Assembly: GCA_963922205.1 (NCBI GenBank)
Contig: CAWUHX010000023.1
Location: forward strand, 1 to 64,000
Source: Romanomermis culicivorax
Lineage: Eukaryota; Nematoda; Enoplea; Mermithida; Mermithidae
Length of the DNA stretch: 64,000 bases
Direction of reading: 5' to 3'
Part shown: piece by piece, positions 1-10,500 of the stretch
Numbering within the stretch: position 1 is the first letter of the stretch
Layout of the letters: each line of letters begins with the position of its first letter
Notes under the pieces: generated by a model
Told to the model about the DNA's origin: nothing
The model's database searches: none
What the model saw: only the letters and a program-made list of their open reading frames with translations
Made by a program: the position numbers and the translations under genes

Positions 1-26
1 AAGCAGTGGTATCAACGCAGAGTACT
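1..26 (+). other. Untrimmed library amplification adapter at contig start
   Basis: The first 25 bases (starting AAGCAGTGGTATC, ending GAGTAC) equal the well-known SMART-type PCR primer. The same oligo plus a terminal T is used, to my knowledge, for low-input long-read genome amplification, and base 26 is that T. This is therefore technical sequence, not genome. It implies that position 1 is a real contig end. Confidence 0.9.
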
Positions 27-420
27 CCTCTCATCTCCTCTCCTCCCTATTCCTTTCTATTTCATTTCCTTTTCTTTGTTTCTTCTTTTTTGTTTTCCTT
101 TTTTGTTGTCTTTTGTTTTCCTTTTTTTTGTCTTTTGTTTTCTTTCTTTGTTGTCTTTTGTTTTCCTTTCTTGTTGTCTTTTTTCTTCGCTTTTCTTTTT
201 TCCTTTTTTATTGTCTTTGTTTCCTTTTTACTTTTCTTGTTTTCTTTTATTTCTTCGTTCGTCATTTTTTTCCTTTATTTATTCTCTTTTTATTTTTTTT
301 CTTCAGGTTTCTTTTTCTTTTTTTGCGTTTGTTCTTTCACTACATTTCGTCTTTATTTCACTTTGTTTCTATTCTTCTATCTAATTTTTCGCTTCTTTCT
401 GTTGATGCTTCAATCATGGT
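27..420. repeat. Pyrimidine-rich low-complexity tract
   Basis: Nearly 400 bases of T with interspersed C on the plus strand, with loose repeats of TTTTGTTTTCCTTTC. It gives long Phe/Leu/Ser-rich open frames on one strand and Lys/Glu-rich frames on the other; these are composition artefacts. Such GA/TC tracts are hard for some long-read chemistries, which may be why the contig stops here (inference). Confidence 0.85.
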
Positions 421-708
421 TTTACAAATATCGAAATAGGAACACTTTTGCACATCAGACGAGACATTTTTTGTTTTGTATTTTACTAAATTCGAGAGTA
501 TGTATATTCTTGTTTTTCGTTCGGTTCGTCATTTTTACGTTCTTCTACGATTTTCTCTTTTTTTCTGGAAGTATTAATTTTTTATTCGTATAAATTACAT
601 GTAGCTTCAATTTCTAAAGACTCTATTTTTAATTCAAATATATTGGAAAACAAAAAAAATTGAAAAAATAAATACCGAAAGAATAATTTACTTTTTCTAT
701 TAACGATC
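421..708. other. AT-rich stretch, nothing recognised
   Basis: No supported gene, RNA or repeat unit seen. It would be the 5' flank of the candidate gene at 709. Confidence 0.5.
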
Positions 709-1134
709 ATGAATAATTCCCAAATATTTAAGTTTTGGAGTCTCGTGAAATGTGTGGAAATTCTTCACTGCGGAATTTATAACTTTATTTTCTAGAATTT
801 TAAACCGTACGGCTCAGATTTAAACGCCTTGTCGCAACCGAAACGTCATCACGCTTATCAAACTCAATCGAAAAGTTTCAACGGCAACGATTTAAATAAC
901 AACAACAATCGAAATTTGGCCCGCAATCAAACTTTTAATAATGGAAGAAGTTCAAATTCGTGTTGCTCTTGCAAATGTCATCTTTTTTCGTCCACCGATC
1001 CAAAATCGCCGACGCTTTTGAATACAAGTAATTACAATAATACTAGAAATCGTCCATCACTCAAAGAAGTAGCGTGTCAAACGGCAGCTAGCGGCGATCG
1101 TTGCATCGTAAATTTGCCCAAAAATTTCATTTGA
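709..1134 (+). CDS. Candidate Asn-rich small protein with a Cys cluster (two exons)
   Basis: The well-supported part is an open exon at 796-1134, ending in TGA. It follows a good acceptor (TTTATTTTCTAG, ending at 795) and runs 112 residues. It is rich in Asn, Ser and Gln (GNDLNNNNNRNLARN), has a compact cysteine/histidine cluster (SCCSCKCH) and ends with a basic segment. The simplest start is the ATG at 709: 12 codons to 744, then a 51-base intron (GTGAAATG...TTTTCTAG), giving 124 residues. Without splicing, the same frame meets the acceptor TAG at 793. The true 5' end could instead lie beyond the contig edge. No signal peptide or membrane segment is seen. I do not recognise the family. The Cys/His cluster could bind metal, but that is speculation. 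Its composition is clearly more codon-like than the flanks. Confidence 0.4.
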
Positions 1135-2514
1135 CAACTTTGCCGTGCTCAAAAAATGCTAATTTATGCAAATTAAGTTGGTTGAAAAAATAGTTACATT
1201 ACTAGGCAACTAATCCGTGTAAAAAAGTTTCGCAGCTTTGTACTTTTTCCGCGGGAAAAGCTTCAAATTTTTTAGATTTATTCGATAAAGTTCAAATTTG
1301 GGAGGTTCGAAATTTTATAGAATTGAAGATCAACTTTTGAAAAACCAAATTTTTGAAGTCAAATTTTCTCGGATTTTTGCGCAGTTGTGCTCATCTTGTA
1401 AGTTAAAAATCAGCCTCTGAATTCACTTTGAAATCGGGGTTTCTTACACATTTTTGAGCATATTGGCAAATTCTAAAAGTCGAAATTCTATCTGAGATGA
1501 GTGAAGGTTAAAAAATTCGGTTCAAATTCGAAATTTCGAGCGTTATGTGAAAATTCAACAGTTTGATTATCAATTTCAGCGAAGCGCATTTTAGAAAAAT
1601 TCATATCGAATTGAAATTTTCTTGAATTTTTGAGTCTTTATGCAAATTCTGAGGGTCACAGATCAATCTGATTTATTTTGAATTCGGATTTTGAGCGTTT
1701 ATATACAAATTTTGAAACTTCTTATCAGCATCGAAGTCCACGATGTTTTCTTATCAAAAATTTTGAGCTTTTCCCCGAAGATTCATTCTCCTCGATTTTA
1801 TATACCATTTTCTTATTTATACGTGTGTTTTTCTGCTCCAGTTTTATAATTTACGTTTATTTTTATCCTATTGTGTTTATATATTGTGTGATATTGTATT
1901 CTAAGATGATACAGTCGAAAATAGACAATTTCGAATAGAAATCTTTTATGATACTATAATTTTACTTGATTATTATGAAATTTTGATAGACTTGAGATGA
2001 TCAAGCGGTCGAAATTTCAATTTTCGCTGTAATTTTTTCAATGGTCTTTTTTCCGCACAGTTTTTTATCATTTTTTTTTAACGCGATGATTCTATTATTT
2101 GATTTTAATATTTTTTTTTACATACAGTATACACCTATCACTTTATTATGTTTTTAATCATTTTCGATCATGGTAACCTTTTCTTGGTGCTTGGTCGTTT
2201 GTAAAAAGTTTTGCATTTTTTCCTTGATTTTCTCGTCATAAGATATAGGTGATGGTATTTTTTTGCTGTTTATATTTATATGTTTATTGATTATAGTTAC
2301 GGTAAGATTTAGATTGAGTAAAGTGTTCAAGTTAAACATTCGTTTTTTTTCCTCACATTTCGAGGCGGAATTTTATTCATGTTTTTCAATTTAGGTACAG
2401 TAAACCACCGCGTCTTGGTAACTTGAGCATAACATGAAGCACGTCATTTTTGATTCTGTAAAGTTTCTCACGGAATGCCGATGTCTCATGCTCTGGAAAA
2501 GAGGATATCCACCC
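1135..2514. other. Intergenic AT-rich DNA, nothing recognised
   Basis: No gene or clear repeat. Contains many short A/T runs and GAAATTTT-like words common throughout this contig. The short open frame at 1678-1938 is Phe/Ile/Tyr-rich and looks like random AT-rich sequence. Confidence 0.5.
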
Positions 2515-3450
2515 TATTTTCTGGATCCGGCTACGATTACGGTTTCACCCCTTTTCAACGAAACACTCAGTACCGCCAAATTTCAATACAGTGATTCCCA
2601 AAACAGCGAAGCCTCAGAATAGCGAATTTTCAAAACAGTTATCTTCAGAATAGAAAAGTGGTGATTGGGCGGTGTAGTCGGTTAGGTGCATGGCCTAATT
2701 GATCCTCCAGTGCGATCTGGCGGACGATGGTTGTCACGCATTTGGCATCAATCGCCAGATTTCTGACGTTATAGCTTTATGTCATGTGTTTTCACCACAT
2801 TACAGCTTTTTATTCTGGTTTGTTTATTATCATTTTCTACATAATCTGCACGCATTTTTTTGTTTCTTTTTTCCTTTATTGACATTTCTTTTTATATTCC
2901 TCTCAGGTTGTGTACTTTTTTTCAATTTTTTACCTACTTTTAATTACATTATTATACGTTTCGTTTATTTATTATTTGTTTTTTTGTTCTGCGGTTACTG
3001 CTTAATTATTTTATTCATTTCATTAATTTGATTTTTTTAGCAAATTCAAAAAAACCTTAATCGGAAATTTTTATGACGATTTTTTGTTTTCGTTTTTTCA
3101 AACGTTTCGCAAAAATGTTTCTCTGCAAGATATTTATTTGGGATTTTGGGATGGTCCGTTCGTGAATACTTACCGCAACTGCAGCACAAAAGCATGTGAA
3201 ACTTAAATGGCCAAATGCAAATAGACATCTCAACTAGCAAAAAAGATTTTTAATATTATCTATTTTGCATATTTATTATAAAAAAGATGCATAGAACTTT
3301 TTACTATTCGCTGTATTGAGATTCACTCTTTTGAGAATCGCTGTTTTGAGACTTCGCTTTTTTAGAAACACTGTTTTGAGTCTCGCTATTTTTAGTTCAG
3401 CTGTATTGGGGATACGCCACGATTACCGCGATTTTCTGTATCCGACTATA
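2515..3450. mobile_element. Non-autonomous TIR element with internally repeated arms
   Basis: The left arm (about 2515-2650) and right arm (about 3306-3450) are imperfect inverted repeats. Both are made of short modules such as CAAAACAGCGA and GAATCGCTGTTTTGAG. A single arm of the same family lies at 22290-22460, and a short trace at 18840-18890. No transposase frame is seen between the arms, so it would depend on another element. A tRNA-like patch sits just inside the left arm (2660-2740). Confidence 0.65.
2660..2740 (+). other. tRNA-like patch (possible tRNA-derived repeat)
   Basis: The segment starting GTGTAGTCGGTTAGGTG resembles a pol III A box with a D-loop. It is followed by GCGATCTGG, but a clean B box (GGTTCGAATCC) and a foldable acceptor stem are not evident. 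It is not called as a functional tRNA. It may be tRNA-derived sequence captured by the TIR element. Confidence 0.2.
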
Positions 3451-3487
3451 GCAATTTCTGGATTGGATCCAATAACTCTATTCAATA

Positions 3488-3700
3488 GGATCATGTAGAA
3501 TACGAGAAGGATCACTTGAAAAAATTTGTTATCTTCGTACGTGATGCACGCACAACTTTTTCAGGATGCATCGCAAAAAAAATCAAGATGTGAGAGTTTT
3601 TCGATGTTCGATTTTCTTTCCGAGTTCATTGCATTTTTTCAAGGAAAAATTAACTCATCTTGAAAAAAAACAAGATTTGCGGCACATCGAAGGATGAAGA
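3488..3700. repeat. Fragment of foldback family F1 (CACTTGAAAAAAT / GATGCATC arm)
   Basis: One arm of the repeat family whose complete copy spans 21038-22110. Shared words include TACGAGAAGG..CACTTGAAAAAAT, TTTTTCAGGATGCATCGC and GAGTTTTTCGATGTTCG. Its inverted partner is absent here. Confidence 0.6.
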
Positions 3701-3741
3701 TTTATGAAATTAGCTAATCGAAGGCGTTGCTCCGCCTCCTA

Positions 3742-3985
3742 TAGTCTGCTTTTCTTGAAATGCTTCCAAATAATGAAAGTGGAAAGCAAGTAGTATTTCA
3801 GATTTTTGCGATTTTGTGATAAACAATATATCATGAAGGACTGGAAATCTGTGAGCATATTGACCTAACCTTTACCAATTTTTCGAGTGAAAAATTTTAC
3901 AACAAGAATTTTATGTAAACGCTTTTGACGGCAGTTCTGATTTTGTGTCACCTTTTCTATTTGGAAGCATTTTATTAAAAAATAT
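3742..3985. mobile_element. ~240-bp palindromic MITE, family M1 (copy 1)
   Basis: The left end (TAGTCTGCTTTTCTTGAAAT) is inverted at the right end (TTTGGAAGCATTTTATTAA). Related copies lie at 24400-24650 and 25843-26082, sharing internal words such as AAGCAAGTAGTATTTCAGA and TCTGATTTTGTGTCAC. Too short to code for a transposase. Confidence 0.7.
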
Positions 3986-5239
3986 TTCTTGCGGAACTTT
4001 TTTTTTTGTTTTTTTTTGCTCACCCCCTACCCCCTGGAAAAAGTCCATGGACCCTCCCCCTGGAAAATTCTTGCAGTGCATGTCTGGATCTGAAGATCAC
4101 TTGATCTTTTAAAAAACGTGTTTCAAGCAAGGAAGGCAAAAGGTTTGCGATGCATCTGGAAACAAGACAACAATGAAGTTGAATTGTAAAATTTATTAGC
4201 ATGCAAGGCGCAATAACATCTGTAATCAACATGTACATAGAATAAGGTAATATGGTAGATTCAGAACAATGAGGAAGCTCAAAACTGAGTTATTTTCTCC
4301 CTATCTTCAAAATTAATCGAGTCAGTGTTTTTTTTGAAACATTATACTGTACACCAGACCAAAGTATGAACCACGGAACAAATTTGAACACTGCACAATT
4401 CTCATGAAAACATTTTTTCAAGTATGCATCAGCTGCTCAACCTGTTGAATCATACTATTTTTCAGACAAATTTTCGTTGATGATACTTTGTTTTATAAAT
4501 ACATCATCGGTAAAAAAATCGAGCATCAAATTTACTGAACAGGTATATGATGAGGTAATAATACTCTTGTTTACTAAAAATAGTTGTACAATTTAAAACA
4601 TTTGTAAATATTTCAGCTGAGCACAATGCTGGATAGCTTTCGGATAAAACAAGACACCCACAAAGAAAAATGACATCACATTCAATTACAAAAGCAGAGC
4701 ATAGCTGCAACTTTTTTGTTTTATCGTAATGCTTTATCTTGGCCATTAATGATTTATTACTTGTACTTAAGGGTGATTTGTGCAATTTATGATCTATTCA
4801 TCATTTCATTCATTGTAAGATGTCTTGATTCTGTTTTATTGTTGAATGCTTTACTTTTCGTCATTGATGTTCACTATTTGCTTTTACATGAAGATTTCGT
4901 GCAATTTATGATCTATATCAGTCTATTCATTGTTGATTATATAGATTTGTTTTATTTGTTATTATACCTCTGTGAAATAAAATTTATTATCAATTTAGTT
5001 ACTAAGGCGAAAAGTATATTATAAAATTGAGTAAGGTATATGATAACATCAAGTCATAAAATTCTATAAGGCATGGCATAAGATCATTATAACAAAGTAT
5101 ACAGTATGCAATGGAATGGTCATGGCAAAATTCTATAAGGTAGTTTATGGGGTCTATTACAAATATTCATAAGATCTTGGACAATCTTACACATTTTTAA
5201 GCTTGACATTATGTTACACCTTACACTTTTTTATAAGAA
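3986..5239. other. Intergenic DNA, nothing recognised
   Basis: AT-rich, no convincing exon, RNA or repeat. The frame at 4716-5024 is Leu/Ile/Tyr-rich and starts without any gene context; not supported. Confidence 0.45.
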
Positions 5240-6660
5240 CCCAAAACCCTGGGAGATCCTGTTGGTTAAGGGCGCTCTTGGTTCAAAGGGGAATGGGCTG
5301 CAGTGAAGGAGGTGGGATGGTTATATATTGAATCCGATGAAGATATTGGTTTTCCATAAAATTTTTATTTTTCTAGATTTTACAAAAAATGTCAAAAATA
5401 CTTATATTACACCCAAAATGCAGTAAATTCTGTAACATACATGCTAACGCATTAATGTAAATACATATTGTACACTATGTGATATTTGTTTATTAAATAT
5501 AAATTCATTTCATAATCTATCATCTCAAGGGTGTCTGGAATTCACACCCAAACATTCCTATAAATTTATGTGAAGTACTTTATTTTGATCATCCCACACC
5601 CCAGTAGCCATTATTGACCCAATTAACATGCTCTAATTAATTTGCACATCGGCAGCTGGTCCCATAGAATCTACATGAAAATACACATTCCATAGCTACA
5701 TTAATTCCCCATAAAAATCGTAAATGCACCTGCACACAGTAAAAAGTAGAAGCCCTGCCAGACACCAGTCTCAAGTGGAACAGTAGCAGTGGTTCCTACA
5801 AAAACATGTATACACAGAGGAAATAGATATAGAAGCATACACGGAAGCACAGAGGCGTGGTTAAGTCCACTGTAGGCAAGGAAGCAAGCATGAGGAAAGC
5901 GTGTAAAGCATACTGTACCAGGAAAGCATTAGAAGGCGTGGCTAAACAAGCGTAGAAAGTACAGAAGTGGAAGAAGCAAGAAGCAGTGATTGGTGGAAGA
6001 AGATTTTCGGAAATGGACCTCCTGCCAACTGAGGGAGTGTCTAAAAGAAGCAGTATTTAAAGAGAAGCAAAGCGTGATTCCATCAGATTTTATGAAAGCG
6101 TGTCTTTTTGAAGCGAGATTGTTAGAAAGCATTTTTATAAAAGCGAGACTTGTTTTGTGAAGAAGCGTATTTGTGTATTTTTGTCGACAAGGAAAGCAAT
6201 CATTGATTTATCATTCACCTTTATCGTATCATCGTCGTAATTTGTCGTTACCTGCGTCCCTGCGGACCGTGAAGCGTGCATTATCAAGATCAAGTAAAAG
6301 TACACTTAGAATCTGGGCGTTACAATTCGGAAAATGCTGAAAATTTTGAACTTTGGTCGGCTGTTCTAATGCCATTCCCTACCTGCTCAGAAAAATGACA
6401 AAAAATGGAAATTTCGATCCATCGCCCAAATCACTGCATCTTTGGGTGAGAAACAAACATTTTTGATGTTTTTTGAAAAATTTCGAAAAAATGTGAAAAA
6501 CAAATGTGTCCATCAGATTCAGCGAGCAACACATTTGATTGGATAGTTTATGTGGCCCATGTAGATTGTTTTCGAGATACTCTTAAATTTTGATTTTTTG
6601 GTGATGCATCTTTAAATTTTTGTGGTGCATCTCCGAAAAATATGGCTCTCCTCGGGGACC
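5240..6660. mobile_element. Family F1 element interrupted by a solo LTR
   Basis: The flanks of the solo LTR resemble the interiors of the family F1 copies at 21.0-22.1 kb and 56.6-57.2 kb. Shared words include TTTTGAACTTTGGTCGGCTG (6345 on) and ATGTGTCCATCAGATTC (6503 on). Reading across the LTR restores one continuous repeat, so the LTR landed inside an older F1 copy. The outer edges are approximate. Confidence 0.5.
5431..6324 (+). mobile_element. Solo LTR (894 bp) with ATTC target duplication
   Basis: The segment begins TGTAACATAC and ends GGGCGTTACA, so its termini are inverted (TGTAAC / GTTACA). It is flanked on both sides by ATTC (5427-5430 and 6325-6328), as expected for an LTR-element insertion. 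A TATA-like TATTTAAA lies near 6053, suggesting plus orientation. The sequence is rich in AAGCG/GAAGCG words. No internal gag or pol remains, so this is probably a product of LTR-LTR recombination. It is unlike the LTRs at 40.9 and 53.7 kb, so it belongs to a different retroelement family. Confidence 0.75.
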
Positions 6661-7416
6661 ACAAAGAAAAGTATGCAAGACATGACAAAAAGTCTGGAAC
6701 AAGAAGCAGCCAAGATTGAACTCTGGATAAGCGGGAATAAAACAAAGATCATGAGAACTGGATATACTGCAGCAAGGGACTCCATGATGATTGGCCAACA
6801 GCGAATTGAGGAGATTAATAGATTCAGCTACTTGGACAGCATCTCGGCGAATGATGGTGATGCTGACTGTGATGTAGCATGTCACATTGGGAAGGCAGGA
6901 GCAGTCTTTCAGCAGCTTAAACCAGTTTGGTTATCCCCAAGGATTAACATGGTGATGAAAATTCGTCTACTCAACACCATTGTCCCCCCAACTGCAATTT
7001 ACACTTGTGAAACGTGGTAGACGTCAGCAAAGATTGCAAAGAGGCTTTACATTGCCCAGCAACAGTAGCTGATATGGCGAATCCCGTGAGTTTGGTACTG
7101 GGACTGCATCACCAATGAAGAAATCTGCTACACACGCCCTCAATGACATTGTGACCAAATGCAGGCTATGATTTGCTGGATATATCTTACCACAACAGGA
7201 TCCCCGACTCCTGAAAAGTGCCATCACATAGACACCGCCGTGAGAAAGATGGAAACAAGGCCACCCTCGAACCACATGGCGACACCTCGAACCACATTGA
7301 TCCTCATAGAAGATCCCAGGCAGCTTGGTATATCATGTCAAAAGGTCAAGATCACTGAATTGAACCGAACTAGGTGGAGGACACTCGCCGTCCAAAAACA
7401 GTGCAGGAGGAACTAA
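6652..7416 (+). pseudogene. RTE-like LINE reverse transcriptase C-terminus (relic)
   Basis: Frame 1 of the plus strand encodes the C-terminal part of a non-LTR reverse transcriptase. Visible landmarks are NKTKIMRTG, FSYLDSISANDGDADCDV and LLNTIVPPTAIYTCETW. Further down come TNEEI and the terminal NRTRWRTL..QCRRN typical of RTE/CR1-type endonuclease-RTs in invertebrates. The frame is broken by stop codons (TAG at 7018-7020, another near 7066, TGA near 7087 and more), and the palm domain and endonuclease are missing, so it is dead. It ends 117 bp from the stop codon of gene A, which is on the other strand. Subfamily assignment is from pattern recognition only. Confidence 0.8.
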
Positions 7417-7532
7417 GTCATTTGAAACTTTACACCATACCGTTTCAAATTGTATCGCCCTCAACACGGTGTAAATTGCAATTAAATTTGCGGATTTTAA
7501 GTACAGGATGAGTGAAAACATTGAAACAAAAT

Positions 7533-10500
7533 TTACATATCAACCAAACTACTGAGCATCATCATTTTCATCATATTTCCCATCATCTCCTTTTGGGCGT
7601 CGGCTTGGACGATTTTGGCCACACCGCCCATCAATCCCGAAAACATGTCCGTCCATGATGAAGAAGATCTGAAAAAATAAGCAAATTTGATATATTCATG
7701 TCAAAAATTGTGCACGTGGAATGAATTCATGTAACCTTGGTGTGCAAAATGCTCATTTATTCACGAAAAGCACTATTTTCGGATCCACTAAGCCTAAGCC
7801 TAAGCCTAAGCCTAAGCCTAAGCCTAAGCCTAGGACCATTATCAAGTGCAATAACCTGCAAAAACTTGACTCACATTTTACATATGCCGTTCCGCTTTTG
7901 ACGCTGATTATCGTGAGAACGATCATTTTACACAAAACTTTTTTTCTCGATGTTATGGGCATGTAAAGTTGCAAAAATTTGCATGAAACTGCAAAAATGG
8001 TTAATATTGCATTTTCACATACCATTCTGTCAGTTCATATTATATTTTGTTCGAGCTTTTTTGCAAATGATAGAACAGATGTTGCCCTACATTTATTTGT
8101 CATATTTATGATAAAAAATTCTTTCTAATTTTTTATGAACAAAGAACACAGAAATTTAAAAATTTACCTGTCAAAATTTTGCACATTTTGGCCTAGAGTA
8201 GCCCAAATAGGTTCAGGTTTCACTGTCGCAAAAATACCAACAAACCACAAAAAATTTTAAAGCTCATATTTTGTACATCAGGAGTTGCTTTTCTGAAATT
8301 AACCAAATTATACACCATGTGTTACATGCATCAAAAATCTGAGTCCTCGTGCGGCAAAATTAAACACCGAGTCTAGGATTCTAATCTTTTGGCCATTGAA
8401 GGCCATATGTTTGCTCTTCAAGCTGGTAAAATTTGGAGTTGCCAGGACCTATCTGGGTTACTGTAGGTTAAAATGTGTGAAATCTTAATAGGTAAATTTT
8501 GAATTTTCTGCGTTTATAAAAAAATTAAAATAACAACTCTTTGCATTAATATGGCATATAGTTATAGCACAACATCTACTCTATCATTTAAAAGAAACCT
8601 GAAAAATATAAAAAAAACTGACAGAACTGTACGTCAAACCATTTTTGCAGTTTTATGCAAATTTTGGCAAGTTAAGATGCTCATAAGATTGTGAAAAATG
8701 ATTTTTTTTGTGTAAAATGATTGTTATCGTGATGATCATCGTAAAAAACTCAACATTATGTGTAACATTCAAGACAACTTTCAAGAGCTATCGATCCTCA
8801 AGGTGATGCTCACACAAAGTGACTCTCAATATTGATCATCAAGACCATTCTATGAACATACATCCAAATAACAGTGAGATACAAATGCAGTGAAAATTGG
8901 ATGGGCATCACCGATAGTTCATTAACATCTTACAAAAACGATTTTCACGTCGCAGATACGATTACAGTAAACTTTTGTTTTTCAAAATCATGAGAATATT
9001 GTCATAAAGACGCTTCAAAATTGCCATTTACTACAGAGCAGAAATTCTTTTATAGTAAACACTTTTTCATTCTAAACAGTCGTCACCGATTGTACAATTT
9101 GAATAAGAGATACATCTTTACACACGTCTCATGAATAGGAATGTAAATTACATCCCTGACGTTAGAAACCAGGGGTTTTTTCTGCACCGGTCGTTCCGCA
9201 TCTTGCGGAAATCGGCCAGAAAAATTTCCGCACCACCGTTATAAACCACTAAAAACATTAAAAAATTTCCGTTCCGTGCGGAAAACTCACAAAAAATTTT
9301 CTGCACGACCCCAAAAAAATCCGCACTGTGCGGAAAAAAATCCCTGGTTAGAAAACGTTGTTTTGTCAAAACTACTTGTCTAGAAGTGGCGTTTTTTGAA
9401 TATAGTTTCCAAGTTTGCACGTTCTCTACAAATAATCTTGGCGCGCTTTAAGACACGATTTCTGAGAGATTCCATCTTCTGCTCCATTGACCTATGATAA
9501 GTTGAAAATTAATAATATCTGAAAAAGAGATATTTTGAGTAGTTTTACATGCTGAGTATCGTGACAGCATTCATTCTGCGCAAAAATCAAAATTCGCATA
9601 GCTACAGTACTCCAAAGTTTTGAATTTTTACATTTTTTGACATTTTTCAGTCTGTACACGTGTTTCGAAATATCACAGCTCAGAAAAGACGTGACTCTGA
9701 AGCCAAATGTTCAATGCATGCAGAAGACCATGCTCTATATGCCGGTATGAAGAACACTTTCTAATCTCTTACTTTACTTTTTCATTCCATTTTAAAGTGT
9801 CGAAACCGATGTCAAAATAAACCGAAAAAGTCCTTTGGGACCTATTTTGGGCACCTTCCCATAGGATGCCGCAGAATTTTTTTCTTGATTTCTGTAGCCA
9901 CTAATGTCTGACATATTGTGTTAAAATTTCAATCAAATTAATGTACCGTTTTGGGAGCTGTAGGTGTCTGCACATTGTGAAAGCTGATACAAAAATGCTG
10001 ATTAATTCCATTAATTATGCCATCAACGAGATGCACGAAAAATTCAAAACGTTCAGATTAGACGAGTAAAAATAAAAGATACGAGTCGAATCACTCGAAA
10101 AATTTCATCCATCAATTTACAATGGTTACGCAACAGGATGCCTCAGAAGAGATGCATCAAAACCAAACGAAAATAGAGCAAAGGATTGCAATGCCCTTGC
10201 AACAAAGCAAAGAGTATCCGAATAACTCTTGCCGTTTTTCTGTAAATGGATTTGAAACAATCGCTCAATTTCTGAAATTTAATGAAAGTTTTCGAACTTT
10301 TCGATTTTTCATTTGAAGCCACTCGTTTAGAAACCATCAAACCTAGATCAATGAAAATTTGCCAGGACTTCAAGTCACATTTTTTCTCATAATATGTTGA
10401 ATTAGGAGGCATCCTGTGTTCCCAGAACTTCATTGATGCGACATTTATCCAGATTCAAAAACGCGTTTGAATGGCAGTGCAGTGTATGCAAATGTCTACA

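Noticed and set aside
6-593. Long Phe/Leu/Ser-rich open frames and the Lys/Glu-rich frame on the other strand
   Set aside because: They arise from the T/C low-complexity tract and begin inside adapter sequence.
2660-2740. Functional tRNA gene
   Set aside because: Only an A-box-like part is convincing; no acceptor stem or clean B box could be folded by eye.
7721-8025. Lys-Pro-Lys-Pro / Leu-Gly repeat frames
   Set aside because: Translation of the interstitial GCCTAA tract within an intron.
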